The notes below the pieces were generated by a model. That model was not told where the DNA came from. It saw only the letters and a list, made by a program, of their open reading frames with translations, and did not search any database. Position numbers and translations under genes: made by a program. Shown in pieces: positions 20,668 through 29,650 of a stretch of DNA of 64,000 nucleotides (its first letter is position 1; every line of letters starts with the position of its first letter). Source of the stretch: Psychrobacter sp. M13 (lineage in GTDB: Bacteria; Pseudomonadota; Gammaproteobacteria; Pseudomonadales; Moraxellaceae); contig NZ_CP132194.1 of the NCBI RefSeq assembly GCF_030718935.1, forward strand, positions 2,294,001 through 2,358,000, given 5' to 3'.

Positions 20668-22437
20668 ATGATGTATACCCTTCTGGCCTTAGCGCCAATT
20701 ATTGTGGTTCTAGTTTTACTGGTGATCATGCGTCTACCAGCCAAAATATCTATGGGCGTTGCCTATCTAGTGACCGCGCTTCTAGCATTGTTTGTTTGGC
20801 AAGCCAGCGGTGCTCAAGTAGCCGCTGCTACTGTAAACGGTGTCATCGTTGCCCTCACGCTGTTGTTTATTGTATTCGCCGCAATTTTATTGCTGAATAC
20901 TTTAAAGGAGGGTGGCGCTATTGTCGCTATCCGTAAAGGCTTTATGGACATCTCACCTGATAGGCGCATTCAAGTCATTATTGTGGCTTGGTTATTCTGC
21001 TCGATGGTAGAAGGCTCATCAGGATTTGGTACGCCTTCTGCTATCGGTGCACCGTTGTTGCTCGCTTTAGGTTTCCCAGCGATGGCGTCAGTTATGGCTG
21101 TATTAATTATTCAATCGACACCCGTATCATTTGGTGCTGTTGGGACGCCGGTATTACTAGGTGTTTGGACTGGTATTAATGATAAGCAAGATATAGCACA
21201 AGCGATTGCGCCACTCTCGCCTGAGAATTATCTACTGCAAATTACAGGTAATATCGGCCTGATACATGCGTTAGTAGGTTTTTTAATTCCGTTACTTTTA
21301 AGTGGGTTTTTGACCCGATTCTTTGGTACAAATCGTTCTTTCGTTGAAGGGCTCAAAGTATGGCCTTTCGCTATATTTGCTGGTCTCAGCTTTACCATTC
21401 CTTATTTTTTAGTGGCCAAGTATCTAGGTCCTGAATTCCCGTCATTGGTTGGCGGTTTTATTGGTCTTATGATTGTGCTTCCTGCAGCAAAGCGTGGCTT
21501 TTTAATGCCTAAAAACACTTTCGATTTTGCGCCACGCGCTAAATGGGATAAAGACTGGCTCGGCTCGTTACCTGAAGAAAAGTTTGATGACTCTATTGCA
21601 CCAAGATTTTCTTTAGTTAGAGCGTTTTCTCCTTATCTTATCGTTATTGGCTTATTGATCATCACGCGAGTCATTGCACCGCTTAAAGCATTTTTGACAG
21701 GTAGCTTGACTACTGTAGAGTTTACCAATTTGTTTGGTACGACCATATCTAGTAAAATACAACTTGCCTACTCTCCAGGTACTATTCTTATTATTGCCTC
21801 TTTAATATGTATTTTGTTATTTAAAATGAATGGTCAAGCGGTAAAACGTAGTTGGAGTAACTCGGCAAAAACGATGGTAGCTGCTGCACCAGCTTTGCTA
21901 TTTTCGGTACCTATGGTGCAAGTATTCATCAACTCTGGCTCAGCTGCTGACGTTGTGAATTCGCTACCTGCTATGCCTATATTATTGGCTGAGAGCGCTG
22001 CTGGTGCCTTTCAAAATGGATGGCCAATTGTGTCTCCATGGATTGGCGCAATGGGTGCGTTCATTGCAGGTTCTAATACCGTCAGTAATATGATGTTCTC
22101 TTACTTTCAGTGGTCAACAGCTAGTCAAATTGGTTTCGATACTAATCTTGCAGCACAAGTAGTCGCACTACAAGCGGTAGGCGGAGCCGCTGGTAATATG
22201 ATTTCTGTGCATAACGTAGTTGCCGCTTGTGCGGTAGTGGGTTTAATGGATAAGGAGGGTTATGTCATCCGCAAAACCTTAGTGGCGATGATCTACTATG
22301 TCATTCAGGCAGGTTTGATCGGTATGGGCATTATTTTTGGTGGATTAGTATGGTGGATATTGGCCGTTGTTTGGCCGATTGCCTTCTTTGGGCTTATGTC
22401 GATCAGCAGTAAAAAAGCCAATGTTCAAAGCTCGTAG
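20668..22437 (+). CDS. lldP: L-lactate/glycolate permease (LctP family)
   Basis: A protein of about 589 residues with 12 or more membrane helices, a proton symporter for lactate and glycolate in the inner membrane. Family blocks include MVEGSSGFGTPSAIGAPLLL, STPVSFGAVGTPVLLGVW, PWIGAMGAFIAGSNTVSNMM, GNMISVHNVVAACAVVG and the C-terminal helix pair. Three in-frame ATG codons lie close together (20662, 20668, 20671); AAGGA overlaps the first, so the second or third is the likely start. It follows glcDEF on the same strand, which suggests glycolate uptake (GlcA role), and precedes an L-lactate dehydrogenase, which suggests lactate (LldP role). Both substrates are known for the family. Confidence 0.9.
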   Translation: MMYTLLALAPIIVVLVLLVIMRLPAKISMGVAYLVTALLALFVWQASGAQVAAATVNGVIVALTLLFIVFAAILLLNTLKEGGAIVAIRKGFMDISPDRRIQVIIVAWLFCSMVEGSSGFGTPSAIGAPLLLALGFPAMASVMAVLIIQSTPVSFGAVGTPVLLGVWTGINDKQDIAQAIAPLSPENYLLQITGNIGLIHALVGFLIPLLLSGFLTRFFGTNRSFVEGLKVWPFAIFAGLSFTIPYFLVAKYLGPEFPSLVGGFIGLMIVLPAAKRGFLMPKNTFDFAPRAKWDKDWLGSLPEEKFDDSIAPRFSLVRAFSPYLIVIGLLIITRVIAPLKAFLTGSLTTVEFTNLFGTTISSKIQLAYSPGTILIIASLICILLFKMNGQAVKRSWSNSAKTMVAAAPALLFSVPMVQVFINSGSAADVVNSLPAMPILLAESAAGAFQNGWPIVSPWIGAMGAFIAGSNTVSNMMFSYFQWSTASQIGFDTNLAAQVVALQAVGGAAGNMISVHNVVAACAVVGLMDKEGYVIRKTLVAMIYYVIQAGLIGMGIIFGGLVWWILAVVWPIAFFGLMSISSKKANVQSS

Positions 22438-22481
22438 CTTATCATTCACAAGTCACAACTCGTAAAGTAACCGTTGAGGCT

Positions 22482-22522
22482 AAAGCTGGCGCTGTTAGAG
22501 AACTTCTGATAGCGCCAGCTTT
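22482..22522 (+). terminator. Terminator after the permease gene
   Basis: A perfect 12-bp stem, AAAGCTGGCGCT with AGCGCCAGCTTT, loop 17 nt. It lies between the permease stop and the insertion sequence, so the permease transcript already ended here before the IS arrived. Confidence 0.85.
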
Positions 22523-22558
22523 GTATCTTCATTACTTTAATAGTTACTATAATAATTA

Positions 22559-23538
22559 ACCCCACTCTCAACTTGAAATAAGCAAATCAAACTGAAGAGG
22601 CGGATTACCAAGTTTTTTGTTGAGTACAAAGCACAGATTGTGTGAAAGAATCTTACGAATCAATCGATGAGACAAATGCCATAAATCTCTTGCTCGTACC
22701 CTTTGTATATTAAATCGTTCTGATAGCTGACCAATGACTGTTTCAACGATACGGCGGGCTTTCATTAGCCGCCTTACCACAGGTTTGGGTCTATCCTCTT
22801 TCATGTTGGCTCTGAGTGGCGTTTGTAAATCCACGCCTTGAGCATCGTAGTACGATGTCAGACTAGGGCTGATATACCCTTTATCAGCGCCAAGTAGCCC
22901 ATGAATATGAGTGGTGATTTCTGGGGCAACCGCTCTTTCATCAACATTGGCAGGAGCAAAGGTAAAGCCTTTAATCATGCCCGATAAGTTAACAAGCAAA
23001 TGGCCTTCAAAGCCATAGTACCTCTCTTGCTTAGCGGCACAGTAGCTAAAAGCTGCTAAGTCTTGATAATTCTTATGCCGATAAGCGCGTCCATAATGAC
23101 AGACGGGTATCGGAAAGCCATCCATAAAATGAATGTTGTCACGGCCTTCAATTTGACTGACTTTATCTTGTATCTGCTGTTTGACTTGCCACAGATTGGC
23201 GCAGTGCTTTGCGAAGTTAGGGTATGAGCCGATGGCTGGAAACCAGTCTTGCCAATGCTGGGTAAAGTATTGCCAAATTTGTTTGTCTTGATCAAGGTGT
23301 AAAAATTCACCGACCATCTCCATGCAAATAACCTCAGGATCACTTAGCTTTGGCGCGTAACCTGCACTTCGCAAGGGTTTGATGACGACTATTTTGTAAT
23401 ATTGCTCTACCATTAAATAGATATTGATGATAAATTCGTCTATGGGCATCTCACAACTCCATTGTATTCTTGGTCGAAAACAATAGATTAGTGAGGTGCT
23501 CTTCTTTTTTCAATCACTTTCGAAGTTGAGAGTGGGGT
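22559..23538. mobile_element. Complete IS982-family insertion sequence, 980 bp
   Basis: Bounded by near-perfect terminal inverted repeats (left ACCCCACTCTCAACTTGAAA; right end the complement with one extra base, AACTTCGAAA). A 7-bp direct duplication ATAATTA lies on both sides (22552-22558 and 23539-23545). The single transposase gene is intact. Clean ends and duplication suggest recent insertion. It lies between the permease terminator and the lldD gene, whose start is 95 bp from the right end. Confidence 0.93.
22568..23449 (-). CDS. IS982-family transposase (DDE)
   Basis: A 293-residue DDE transposase filling most of the element. IHFMDGFPIPVCHYGRA contains the first Asp, LLGADKGYISPSL the second, and RRIVETVIGQLSERFN the Glu block, as in the IS982 family. 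No frameshift or premature stop is seen, so the element may be active. It is oriented against the neighbouring metabolic genes. Confidence 0.93.
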   Translation of the reverse strand: MPIDEFIINIYLMVEQYYKIVVIKPLRSAGYAPKLSDPEVICMEMVGEFLHLDQDKQIWQYFTQHWQDWFPAIGSYPNFAKHCANLWQVKQQIQDKVSQIEGRDNIHFMDGFPIPVCHYGRAYRHKNYQDLAAFSYCAAKQERYYGFEGHLLVNLSGMIKGFTFAPANVDERAVAPEITTHIHGLLGADKGYISPSLTSYYDAQGVDLQTPLRANMKEDRPKPVVRRLMKARRIVETVIGQLSERFNIQRVRARDLWHLSHRLIRKILSHNLCFVLNKKLGNPPLQFDLLISS

Positions 23539-23569
23539 ATAATTACTGTATTTTCGCTAAGATATTATA

Positions 23570-23605
23570 TTGAATTTATAGCGGTCATTATATAATAGCG
23601 ACCGC
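23570..23605 (+). promoter_or_regulatory. Putative lldD promoter with overlapping palindromic operator
   Basis: TTGAAT at 23570 and TATAAT at 23591 (15-nt spacer, slightly short) lie 37-63 nt before the lldD start. An inverted repeat GCGGTC-N13-GACCGC (23581-23605) surrounds the -10 box, where a bound repressor would block RNA polymerase. The promoter is wholly on the chromosomal side of the IS. Confidence 0.45.
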
Positions 23606-23632
23606 CAGTGATAAGAAATAAGGATAAATCCC

Positions 23633-24841
23633 ATGACAGACTTAACAAAAATAACTGAAATTGAAGACTTGCGACGAGTAGCCGAGCGCAAAGTACCGCG
23701 TATGTTCTATGATTATGTCGACTCAGGCTCATGGACTCAGACCACTTACCGTAATAACGAGACTGACTTTGATCGTATCAAGCTGCGCCAGCGTGTGCTA
23801 GTTAATATGGAGAATCGCTCGCTGGCGACTACGATGATCGATGAGCAAGTTTCTATGCCAGTCGCCATTGCACCAACGGGCTTCACGGGGATGATGTGGG
23901 CGGATGGCGAGATTCATGCCGCACGCGCGGCTGAAAAGTTCGGTGTGCCGTTCTCACTCTCGACCATGAGTATCTGCTCAATTGAAGATGTCGCTGAGAA
24001 CACCAGTGCGCCATTTTGGTTTCAGCTGTATATGATGCGCGATCAGGATTTTATCGCCAATTTGATTCGTCGTGCAAAACAAGCCAATTGCTCAGCGCTG
24101 ATCTTAACCGCTGACTTGCAGGTGCTCGGTCAGCGTCACAAAGATATCAAAAACGGTCTATCCGCGCCGCCAAAACCAACCTTGGCTAATATCCTCAATC
24201 TAATGACTAAGCCGCAGTGGTGCATGAATATGCTCGGTACCAAAAGACGCACCTTTGGTAATATCGTTGGTCATGCCAAAAATGTTGAAGACCTCTCATC
24301 ACTATCAGCATGGACAGCTGAGCAGTTCGATCCCGCGCTGAGCTGGGATGATGTCTCCCGTATCAAAGATATGTGGGGCGGCAAGCTGATTATAAAAGGC
24401 ATTATGGAGCCAGAGGATGCGATATTAGCCGCGCGTAGTGGTGCCGATGCGCTGGTGGTCTCCAATCATGGTGGCCGTCAGCTCGATGGTGCGCCCTCCT
24501 CTATTGCCGCGCTCAGCGATATCGTACAAGCAGTGCGCGCGGAGAATAGCCAAATTGAGATTTGGCTCGATAGCGGTATTCGCTCAGGGCAAGATGTGCT
24601 AAAAGCTATCTCATTAGGAGCAAATGGCACGATGATTGGCCGAGCATTCCTATATGGGCTTGGTGCTTATGGCGAGGATGGCGTACGCCGAGCACTGGAG
24701 CTAATCTATAAAGAGTGCGACACAACTATGGCGTTTTGTGGTCATACTGATATTAATGATGTCACTCAAGATATCTTAGTCAAAGGCTCGTTTGAGCATC
24801 TCAAGACTGCAGCGCCTTTTATAGCGCCACCCCCTTGGTAA
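23633..24841 (+). CDS. lldD: L-lactate dehydrogenase (FMN, quinone-linked)
   Basis: A 402-residue FMN-dependent alpha-hydroxyacid dehydrogenase that oxidises L-lactate to pyruvate at the inner membrane and passes electrons to quinone. Marks: RVAERKVPRMFYDYVDSGSW at the N-terminus, MPVAIAPTGFTGMMWADGE, FSLSTMSICSIEDVAE, FQLYMMRDQDF, LTADLQVLGQRHKDIKNG, LIIKGIMEPEDA, VVSNHGGRQLDGAPS with the catalytic His, and GSIRSGQDVLKA-like WLDSGIRSGQDVLKAISLGA. AAGGA precedes the ATG. It lies just after the IS, next to the lactate/glycolate permease. Confidence 0.94.
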   Translation: MTDLTKITEIEDLRRVAERKVPRMFYDYVDSGSWTQTTYRNNETDFDRIKLRQRVLVNMENRSLATTMIDEQVSMPVAIAPTGFTGMMWADGEIHAARAAEKFGVPFSLSTMSICSIEDVAENTSAPFWFQLYMMRDQDFIANLIRRAKQANCSALILTADLQVLGQRHKDIKNGLSAPPKPTLANILNLMTKPQWCMNMLGTKRRTFGNIVGHAKNVEDLSSLSAWTAEQFDPALSWDDVSRIKDMWGGKLIIKGIMEPEDAILAARSGADALVVSNHGGRQLDGAPSSIAALSDIVQAVRAENSQIEIWLDSGIRSGQDVLKAISLGANGTMIGRAFLYGLGAYGEDGVRRALELIYKECDTTMAFCGHTDINDVTQDILVKGSFEHLKTAAPFIAPPPW

Positions 24842-24972
24842 GCGCTGATAGCCAGTGCTAATAGCTCGTTATATTAATGCTTTGTTAAACCTGACTTTTA
24901 AGTAGGAGTATGCTTTTTAAAATAAGAGATACCCTTTATACTCTACTTCATGTTTTATAACTTAGCTGCCTT

Positions 24973-26064
24973 ATGACCATTAGCCAATTATTCAAGACCG
25001 CGCCTGTTTCAACGCTATTGCTAGCCAGCTTTATTGGTCTGTATATTATGCAAGTATTGACAGGTGTCGATGCTAACAATCCTACTACTGAGCAGCTGCT
25101 ACATTGGGGCGCAAACGCACTGCCTTTAACGATGGTTAATGAGCCTTGGCGCTTGATCAGTAGTGGCTTTTTGCATATTGGTTTGATGCATTTATTGTTT
25201 AATGGTTTTGCCATGTACTTTTTTGGACAAGTTGCCGAGCCGATGTTTGGGTCGGTTAAATTTTTGGCGCTATTCTTACTAGCGGTCATCGGTGGTAATT
25301 TACTGAATAATCAGATGACGTGGCTGGGTATATTAGATGGCACAGGACAGCCAGGATTATCGGCTGGCGCGTCTGGCGGTATTATGGGCATTGGGGCTGC
25401 GTTACTCATCGCAGCACTATTCAAAATCTCTGTCAATGGTATGGTGCTCAATCTAAAAAGCCTCATATTTATTATGGGGATTAACTTAGTTTATGGCTTT
25501 GCCGTGCCCGGTATCGATAACGCCGGACATATCGGCGGGGCTATCACTGGCTTGCTCATTGCCTCAGGTTTTGCGCTAGCTTATCGTCAGCGCTTAATGG
25601 CTATGCGTAGCTCTACGCCCTCTAGCGCGCCTTATCATACTGAGTATGTTGACTATCAAGCCAAACCCAACTTTGACAGTGCCCATAATCTTGATGAAAG
25701 TAATTTTGATGAAAGCAATCCTTATGAAAACATTAATTATACCGATACTGACACGCATAACCCTGTAAACTCGTATGAGAGCTATGACGGTTATAGTTCT
25801 GAAAATTATGATAGTACGGCTATAAAATCTCAGTTCGATAATAGATATGCGACTGTTACTGACTTTGATACTCTTGATAATACTTCTAGCGAGCCGATCA
25901 AACACACTCAGAATATTATTATTAATAAAGATATAGCCACACCTAAACCTACTGTCGTTTGGCAACTACTGCCTTGGCTAGTTATATTAATAGTCGCTAT
26001 CGGCTTTACTGGCTGGTGGCTAACTATTCACAATCAAATATTACAAGTACTGGCCGCTCAATAA
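24973..26064 (+). CDS. Rhomboid-family intramembrane serine protease
   Basis: A 363-residue inner-membrane protease. The core (about residues 1-215) has six helices with HIGLMHLLFNGFAMYFFG, the catalytic Ser in GASGGIMGIGA and the catalytic His in NAGHIGGAITG. A tail of about 110 polar residues rich in Asn, Asp, Tyr and Ser (NLDESNFDESNPYENINY...) follows, then one more helix near the C-terminus (LLPWLVILIVAIGFTGWW). The tail and the seventh helix are not part of the basic bacterial rhomboid and may bind substrates. Substrate unknown. Confidence 0.9.
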   Translation: MTISQLFKTAPVSTLLLASFIGLYIMQVLTGVDANNPTTEQLLHWGANALPLTMVNEPWRLISSGFLHIGLMHLLFNGFAMYFFGQVAEPMFGSVKFLALFLLAVIGGNLLNNQMTWLGILDGTGQPGLSAGASGGIMGIGAALLIAALFKISVNGMVLNLKSLIFIMGINLVYGFAVPGIDNAGHIGGAITGLLIASGFALAYRQRLMAMRSSTPSSAPYHTEYVDYQAKPNFDSAHNLDESNFDESNPYENINYTDTDTHNPVNSYESYDGYSSENYDSTAIKSQFDNRYATVTDFDTLDNTSSEPIKHTQNIIINKDIATPKPTVVWQLLPWLVILIVAIGFTGWWLTIHNQILQVLAAQ

Positions 26065-26110
26065 CCTATTGCTTTGCCTAACTTTACTTACCTGCTTACG
26101 AGACCCGACT

Positions 26111-26917
26111 ATGTTTAAATCATCTGTGTCATCCGCTATCAATACTCGCACTGTGATCACCACGCTGACCGCTGTTACTCTACTAGGCACTGCTGGCATA
26201 GCAAACGCAGCCCTATTTAAAAACTTGCCGCGCGATCAAGATGCCGAGCTTAGCGTCGGTGTTAACGTGCTGTACGCTAATACTGCTTATGATACTGATG
26301 AGAACGAGATTCGTGTCTTGCCAGGGGTGTTTTATGATAATAATAAAGTATATGCACGTGGTGCGACTGCGGGTGCTTATCTGATCAATGACGGCACTAA
26401 CCAGTTGGCCGCAACGGTGCAACTCGCTGGTAATTCGTTCGATCCTGAGGATGCCAATGGTGCATTACAAGGTTTGGATGAGCGTAAAATATCAGCTGCG
26501 GCAGGCTTGAGCTATCAGCGCCGCACCCCTGTCGGCGGATTTCGCTTGCAAGTAGCCACTGATGTCTTAGATCGTAGTGGTGGTAATACTGCCCGCTTAA
26601 CCTATCTGGCACGCATTACCAAGAATAAGCTAACCGTTTATCCAAGCATAGGCTTTGAGTATCAGGACGCTGACTATAATGAATACTATTATGGCGTCAC
26701 TCCTGAGGAGTCAGCCCGTACTGGTATTGCCGCTTATGAGTCTAATAGTAGCTTGAACCCTTATGTCAATGTCAGTGCTAATTATGACTTTAGTGATAAA
26801 TGGGCAGGATTTGCCAATCAAAGCGTCAGCTATCTAGCGAATGAGCAATATGATAGCCCGATGGTTAACTCGCGTGTTGAGGCAACGTCTACGCTTGGTT
26901 TGCTTTATAAGTTCTAG
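26111..26917 (+). CDS. MipA/OmpV-family outer-membrane protein
   Basis: A 268-residue protein with a signal peptide ending in GIANA before ALFKNLPRD. The mature part is made of alternating beta strands (ELSVGVNVLYANTAYDT, RVLPGVFYDNNKVYARG, GFRLQVATDVLDRSGG, KLTVYPSIGFEYQDADY) and ends GLLYKF with a terminal Phe. The pattern and YYYGVTPEESARTGIAAYES fit the MipA/OmpV family (outer-membrane scaffold or stress-related barrel). The start ATG at 26111 begins the signal peptide; the longer TTG frame at 26069 adds a Cys-rich stretch and is rejected. A terminator follows at once. Confidence 0.8.
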   Translation: MFKSSVSSAINTRTVITTLTAVTLLGTAGIANAALFKNLPRDQDAELSVGVNVLYANTAYDTDENEIRVLPGVFYDNNKVYARGATAGAYLINDGTNQLAATVQLAGNSFDPEDANGALQGLDERKISAAAGLSYQRRTPVGGFRLQVATDVLDRSGGNTARLTYLARITKNKLTVYPSIGFEYQDADYNEYYYGVTPEESARTGIAAYESNSSLNPYVNVSANYDFSDKWAGFANQSVSYLANEQYDSPMVNSRVEATSTLGLLYKF

Positions 26918-26956
26918 GGTTTGCCTTTAAAAGATAGGTTTTGATATTTAGCGTAG

Positions 26957-26980
26957 GCTGGGCTTTTAGCCCAGCTTTTT
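26957..26980 (+). terminator. Terminator of the MipA/OmpV gene
   Basis: GCTGGGCT and AGCCCAGC with a 3-nt loop, followed by five T. Confidence 0.85.
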
Positions 26981-26985
26981 GCTGT

Positions 26986-27068
26986 GCGTAGTTTGGCGGA
27001 TTGCATGGTGCTTTCTAGAGCAATGCTAAAAAGTATTTTAAAAAATGGTACTTAAAAAGCACCCTACG
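26986..27068. repeat. Imperfect palindromic intergenic element (left of the 27-kb cassette)
   Basis: GCGTAG...GGTGCTTT at the left pairs with AAAAGCACCCTACG at the right, with further short pairings between. It resembles REP-like intergenic palindromes. A second palindromic element lies on the other side of the two-gene cassette at 27867-27954. Confidence 0.4.
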
Positions 27069-27086
27069 TTATCTTATTTATATGTT

Positions 27087-27560
27087 CTACAAAGAAGTCC
27101 AAAATATCTCTTCGTTTTTATTACCATTTTCATCCTCCCAACTCAACTTAGATTGATACTTGCTAGGGCTATTGAAATGTAGGGATGCTAAAAGCTTAAT
27201 TCTTGAACCTGGTCTCATTTCTTGATAAGGGAACATATCTATTAATTCAGAATTGAATAAAGGACTATCTTCGCAATCAATCAACTCAAAATTAACATTG
27301 TATGCACTACCCTGTCCTGTATTAGATATATAAAAATTATAAGACTTACCCATTTTCGTAAGGCTCACATTAAACTTAGGCTTAGTCTTATTTGTTTTTT
27401 CCTCAGCTATACTTTCTATTTGAAGCCTCGATAGCTCAGCTGTGATCCTTTCAAGCTCTAACTGTTCCTTTGCTAACTTTCTTGTACGAACTAAGGAAAT
27501 AGTCGAGATTCCTACTGCTAGTATAGAAATAATAATGCTTAGTACTTCAAACTTGCTCAT
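27087..27560 (-). CDS. Hypothetical membrane-anchored protein
   Basis: A 157-residue protein with one N-terminal membrane helix (EVLSIIISILAVGISTISLV), then a charged helix that may be a coiled coil (RKLAKEQLELERITAELSRLQIESIAEEK), then a globular part with beta character (KFNVSLTKMGKSYNFYISNTGQGSAYNVNFELI). The last part resembles a small Ig-like or COG-type domain, but I do not recognise the family. Its ATG overlaps the stop of the upstream zinc-ribbon gene by 4 nt, so the two are coupled. The region is more AT-rich than its surroundings and flanked by palindromic elements, which hints at acquisition. Confidence 0.75.
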   Translation of the reverse strand: MSKFEVLSIIISILAVGISTISLVRTRKLAKEQLELERITAELSRLQIESIAEEKTNKTKPKFNVSLTKMGKSYNFYISNTGQGSAYNVNFELIDCEDSPLFNSELIDMFPYQEMRPGSRIKLLASLHFNSPSKYQSKLSWEDENGNKNEEIFWTSL

Positions 27561-27790
27561 TTTAAGCCTTTAAATAAGTTTTTGAATATTTTTTCAGCTT
27601 CTATTTTCATCTCAGGCATAGCTACTTCTTTCGCTTGCTCAAAACCTACTTCTTTCAAATCAGCTAACATGACTTCAAAGTGACAGTTATTACATTTAAC
27701 GAAATCACTATCTTTTAAATTCTCTGGAAGCTTAAATTCATTATGCCCACATTGAGGGCATTGAATGTCTATATGTTCAGTCTTAATCAC
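27557..27790 (-). CDS. Small zinc-ribbon protein
   Basis: A 77-residue protein with CPQCGHNEF at residues 11-19 and CNNCHFEV at residues 33-40: two CxxC knuckles about 20 residues apart that should bind one zinc ion. The rest is a charged, probably helical tail (EVAMPEMKIEAEKIFKNLFKGLK). Similar tiny zinc-binding proteins (YnfU-like) occur in enterobacteria, but I cannot confirm that family here. It is the first gene of a coupled pair with the membrane protein. Function unknown. Confidence 0.75.
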   Translation of the reverse strand: MIKTEHIDIQCPQCGHNEFKLPENLKDSDFVKCNNCHFEVMLADLKEVGFEQAKEVAMPEMKIEAEKIFKNLFKGLK

Positions 27791-27866
27791 GTTGTACCCT
27801 TATTTAATGTAAATGATTACGGTTTTATAATATTAGCATTTATATTTTATTTTAAAAAAATTAGTT

Positions 27867-27954
27867 CGTAGGTAGGTGTCGAGGAAAAAGGCCCAACACC
27901 TCGTCATAAATTTCTACCTTAAATAGTTAGGATCACAAGCTCTGCCCAACCTAC
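27867..27954. repeat. Imperfect palindromic intergenic element (right of the 27-kb cassette)
   Basis: CGTAGGTAGGTGTCGAG at the left is matched imperfectly by TCTGCCCAACCTAC at the right; an inner pair GAGG/CCTC with GTGT/ACAC also occurs. It lies upstream of the zinc-ribbon gene. The rest of the 27791-28103 gap holds only the fumC terminator. Confidence 0.4.
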
Positions 27955-28042
27955 AAATTCAGCATTTTTAAGCTTTGAAAAATATTAAAGCCTGAACTAC
28001 GATAAATATAAGCAAAAACGAGATGTTGCCGCTCGTACATAA

Positions 28043-28079
28043 AAAAAGACCTTGCCATATAACATAACAAGGTCTTTTT
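28043..28079 (-). terminator. Terminator of fumC
   Basis: Perfect 12-bp stem AAAAAGACCTTG / CAAGGTCTTTTT with a 13-nt loop, just after the fumC stop on the minus strand; A/T runs at both ends. Confidence 0.85.
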
Positions 28080-28103
28080 ATTAAATCAAAAACAGACGCT
28101 AAA

Positions 28104-29507
28104 TTAAGAAGGATGCACCATATCTGCTGGTGTCACCCACTCATCGAACTGCGCTTCAGTTAACAGCTCTAGCTCAACCGCGACTTGCTTCAAAGTTTTA
28201 TTTTCTTTATAAGCCGTCTTGGCAATCTTTGCCGCATTTTCATAACCAACATGACGGTTCAATGCAGTCACTAGCATCAATGAGTTGTGCAAGAAGTCAT
28301 CGATTTTGTCTTTTACTGGCTCGATACCAACAGCACAGTTTTCATTAAAGCTGTTGCACGAATCACCCAATAGCTTGATAGATTGTAATAAGTTGAAGGC
28401 AATAACTGGCTTATAGACATTTAGCTCAAAATTACCTGACGCACCTGCCATACTAATAGTGACATCATTACCCATGACTTGCGCCACAACCATCGTCAAT
28501 GCTTCTGACTGAGTTGGGTTTACTTTACCCGGCATGATAGAAGAGCCTGGCTCGTTCTCAGGAATCGTCAATTCGCCTAGACCACAACGAGGGCCTGATG
28601 CCAACCAACGTACATCGTTAGCGATTTTGTTTAAGCTGGCTGCTAGCGTTTTTAGTGCGCCTGACGCGAATACTTCTGCATCACGAGCCGCTAGTGCTTC
28701 AAATTTGTTCGGTGAGGTTACGAATGGCAAGCCAGTCAAAGTCGCTAATTGCTCAGCAGCAGTTACTGCATAATCAGGATGGGCGTTTAGACCAGTACCA
28801 ACCGCTGTACCGCCTAGTGGCAACTCATATAAGCCTTCCAATGCTTGATCGATACGCACTAATGAATGATCCAATTGGCTGACATAACCACTGAACTCTT
28901 GGCCTAATGTTAGTGGCGTAGCATCTTGTAAATGCGTACGACCAATCTTCACAATACTATCAAACTCTTTAGCTTTGGCGTCCAAAGTATCGCGCAGAGC
29001 TTTGATAGCTGGAATCAATAAGCTATTGATCTGACGGGCAGCGGCAACGCGAATAGCGGTTGGGAAGCTGTCATTGGTCGACTGCGCATGGTTGACATGA
29101 TCATTAGGATGAATCGGCGTATAACTACCGCGCTCATTACCTGCAATCTCGTTAGCACGATTGGCTAGTACTTCGTTCATGTTCATGTTCGACTGGGTGC
29201 CAGAACCTGTTTGCCAAACGACTAACGGAAATTGATCCGTAAGACCGCCGTTAATCACTTCGTCAGCCGCTTGCACGATTAAATCGCGCTTATCGCCATC
29301 GATACGCTCAAGGCTAGCATTAGTGATAGCAGCGGCTTTTTTGACTAGCGCCATCGCCTCAATCATTGGGCGTGGTAAGGTCTCGCCGCCAATCTTGAAG
29401 TTCTCACGACTGCGCTGTGTTTGCGCGCCCCAATAAGCATCAGCGGGCACTTCTACGTTGCCCATAGTATCTTTTTCAGTACGAGTTGCCTGATTCTGTG
29501 TCGACAT
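28104..29507 (-). CDS. fumC: Fumarate hydratase class II
   Basis: A 467-residue iron-free tetrameric enzyme that interconverts fumarate and malate in the TCA cycle. The class II signature [15 protein letters not shown] is present, with [56 protein letters not shown] and [12 protein letters not shown]. The start is the ATG at 29507 with GAGGG 7 nt upstream, giving [16 protein letters not shown]; the longer frame from 29639 encodes a hydrophobic stretch and is rejected. It diverges from the folate gene that starts at 29651. Confidence 0.96.
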   Translation of the reverse strand: MSTQNQATRTEKDTMGNVEVPADAYWGAQTQRSRENFKIGGETLPRPMIEAMALVKKAAAITNASLERIDGDKRDLIVQAADEVINGGLTDQFPLVVWQTGSGTQSNMNMNEVLANRANEIAGNERGSYTPIHPNDHVNHAQSTNDSFPTAIRVAAARQINSLLIPAIKALRDTLDAKAKEFDSIVKIGRTHLQDATPLTLGQEFSGYVSQLDHSLVRIDQALEGLYELPLGGTAVGTGLNAHPDYAVTAAEQLATLTGLPFVTSPNKFEALAARDAEVFASGALKTLAASLNKIANDVRWLASGPRCGLGELTIPENEPGSSIMPGKVNPTQSEALTMVVAQVMGNDVTISMAGASGNFELNVYKPVIAFNLLQSIKLLGDSCNSFNENCAVGIEPVKDKIDDFLHNSLMLVTALNRHVGYENAAKIAKTAYKENKTLKQVAVELELLTEAQFDEWVTPADMVHPS

Positions 29508-29650
29508 AACTACCCTCTTTGCTGGTTCGTTAACGGATGCGGTATCCGTAAAAAGTGCAACAGACGCTGCACATAAGGAAAATAGGAGGTAATGCGTCAT
29601 TATGATAGCATGAGTTATGATAAATTTCTCATTTGCCATAAGGACTACAG

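Noticed and set aside
29508..29639. 44-codon N-terminal extension of fumC as a targeting peptide
   Set aside because: Fumarase C is cytoplasmic; the ATG at 29507 has a good ribosome site, and the extension is control-region DNA.
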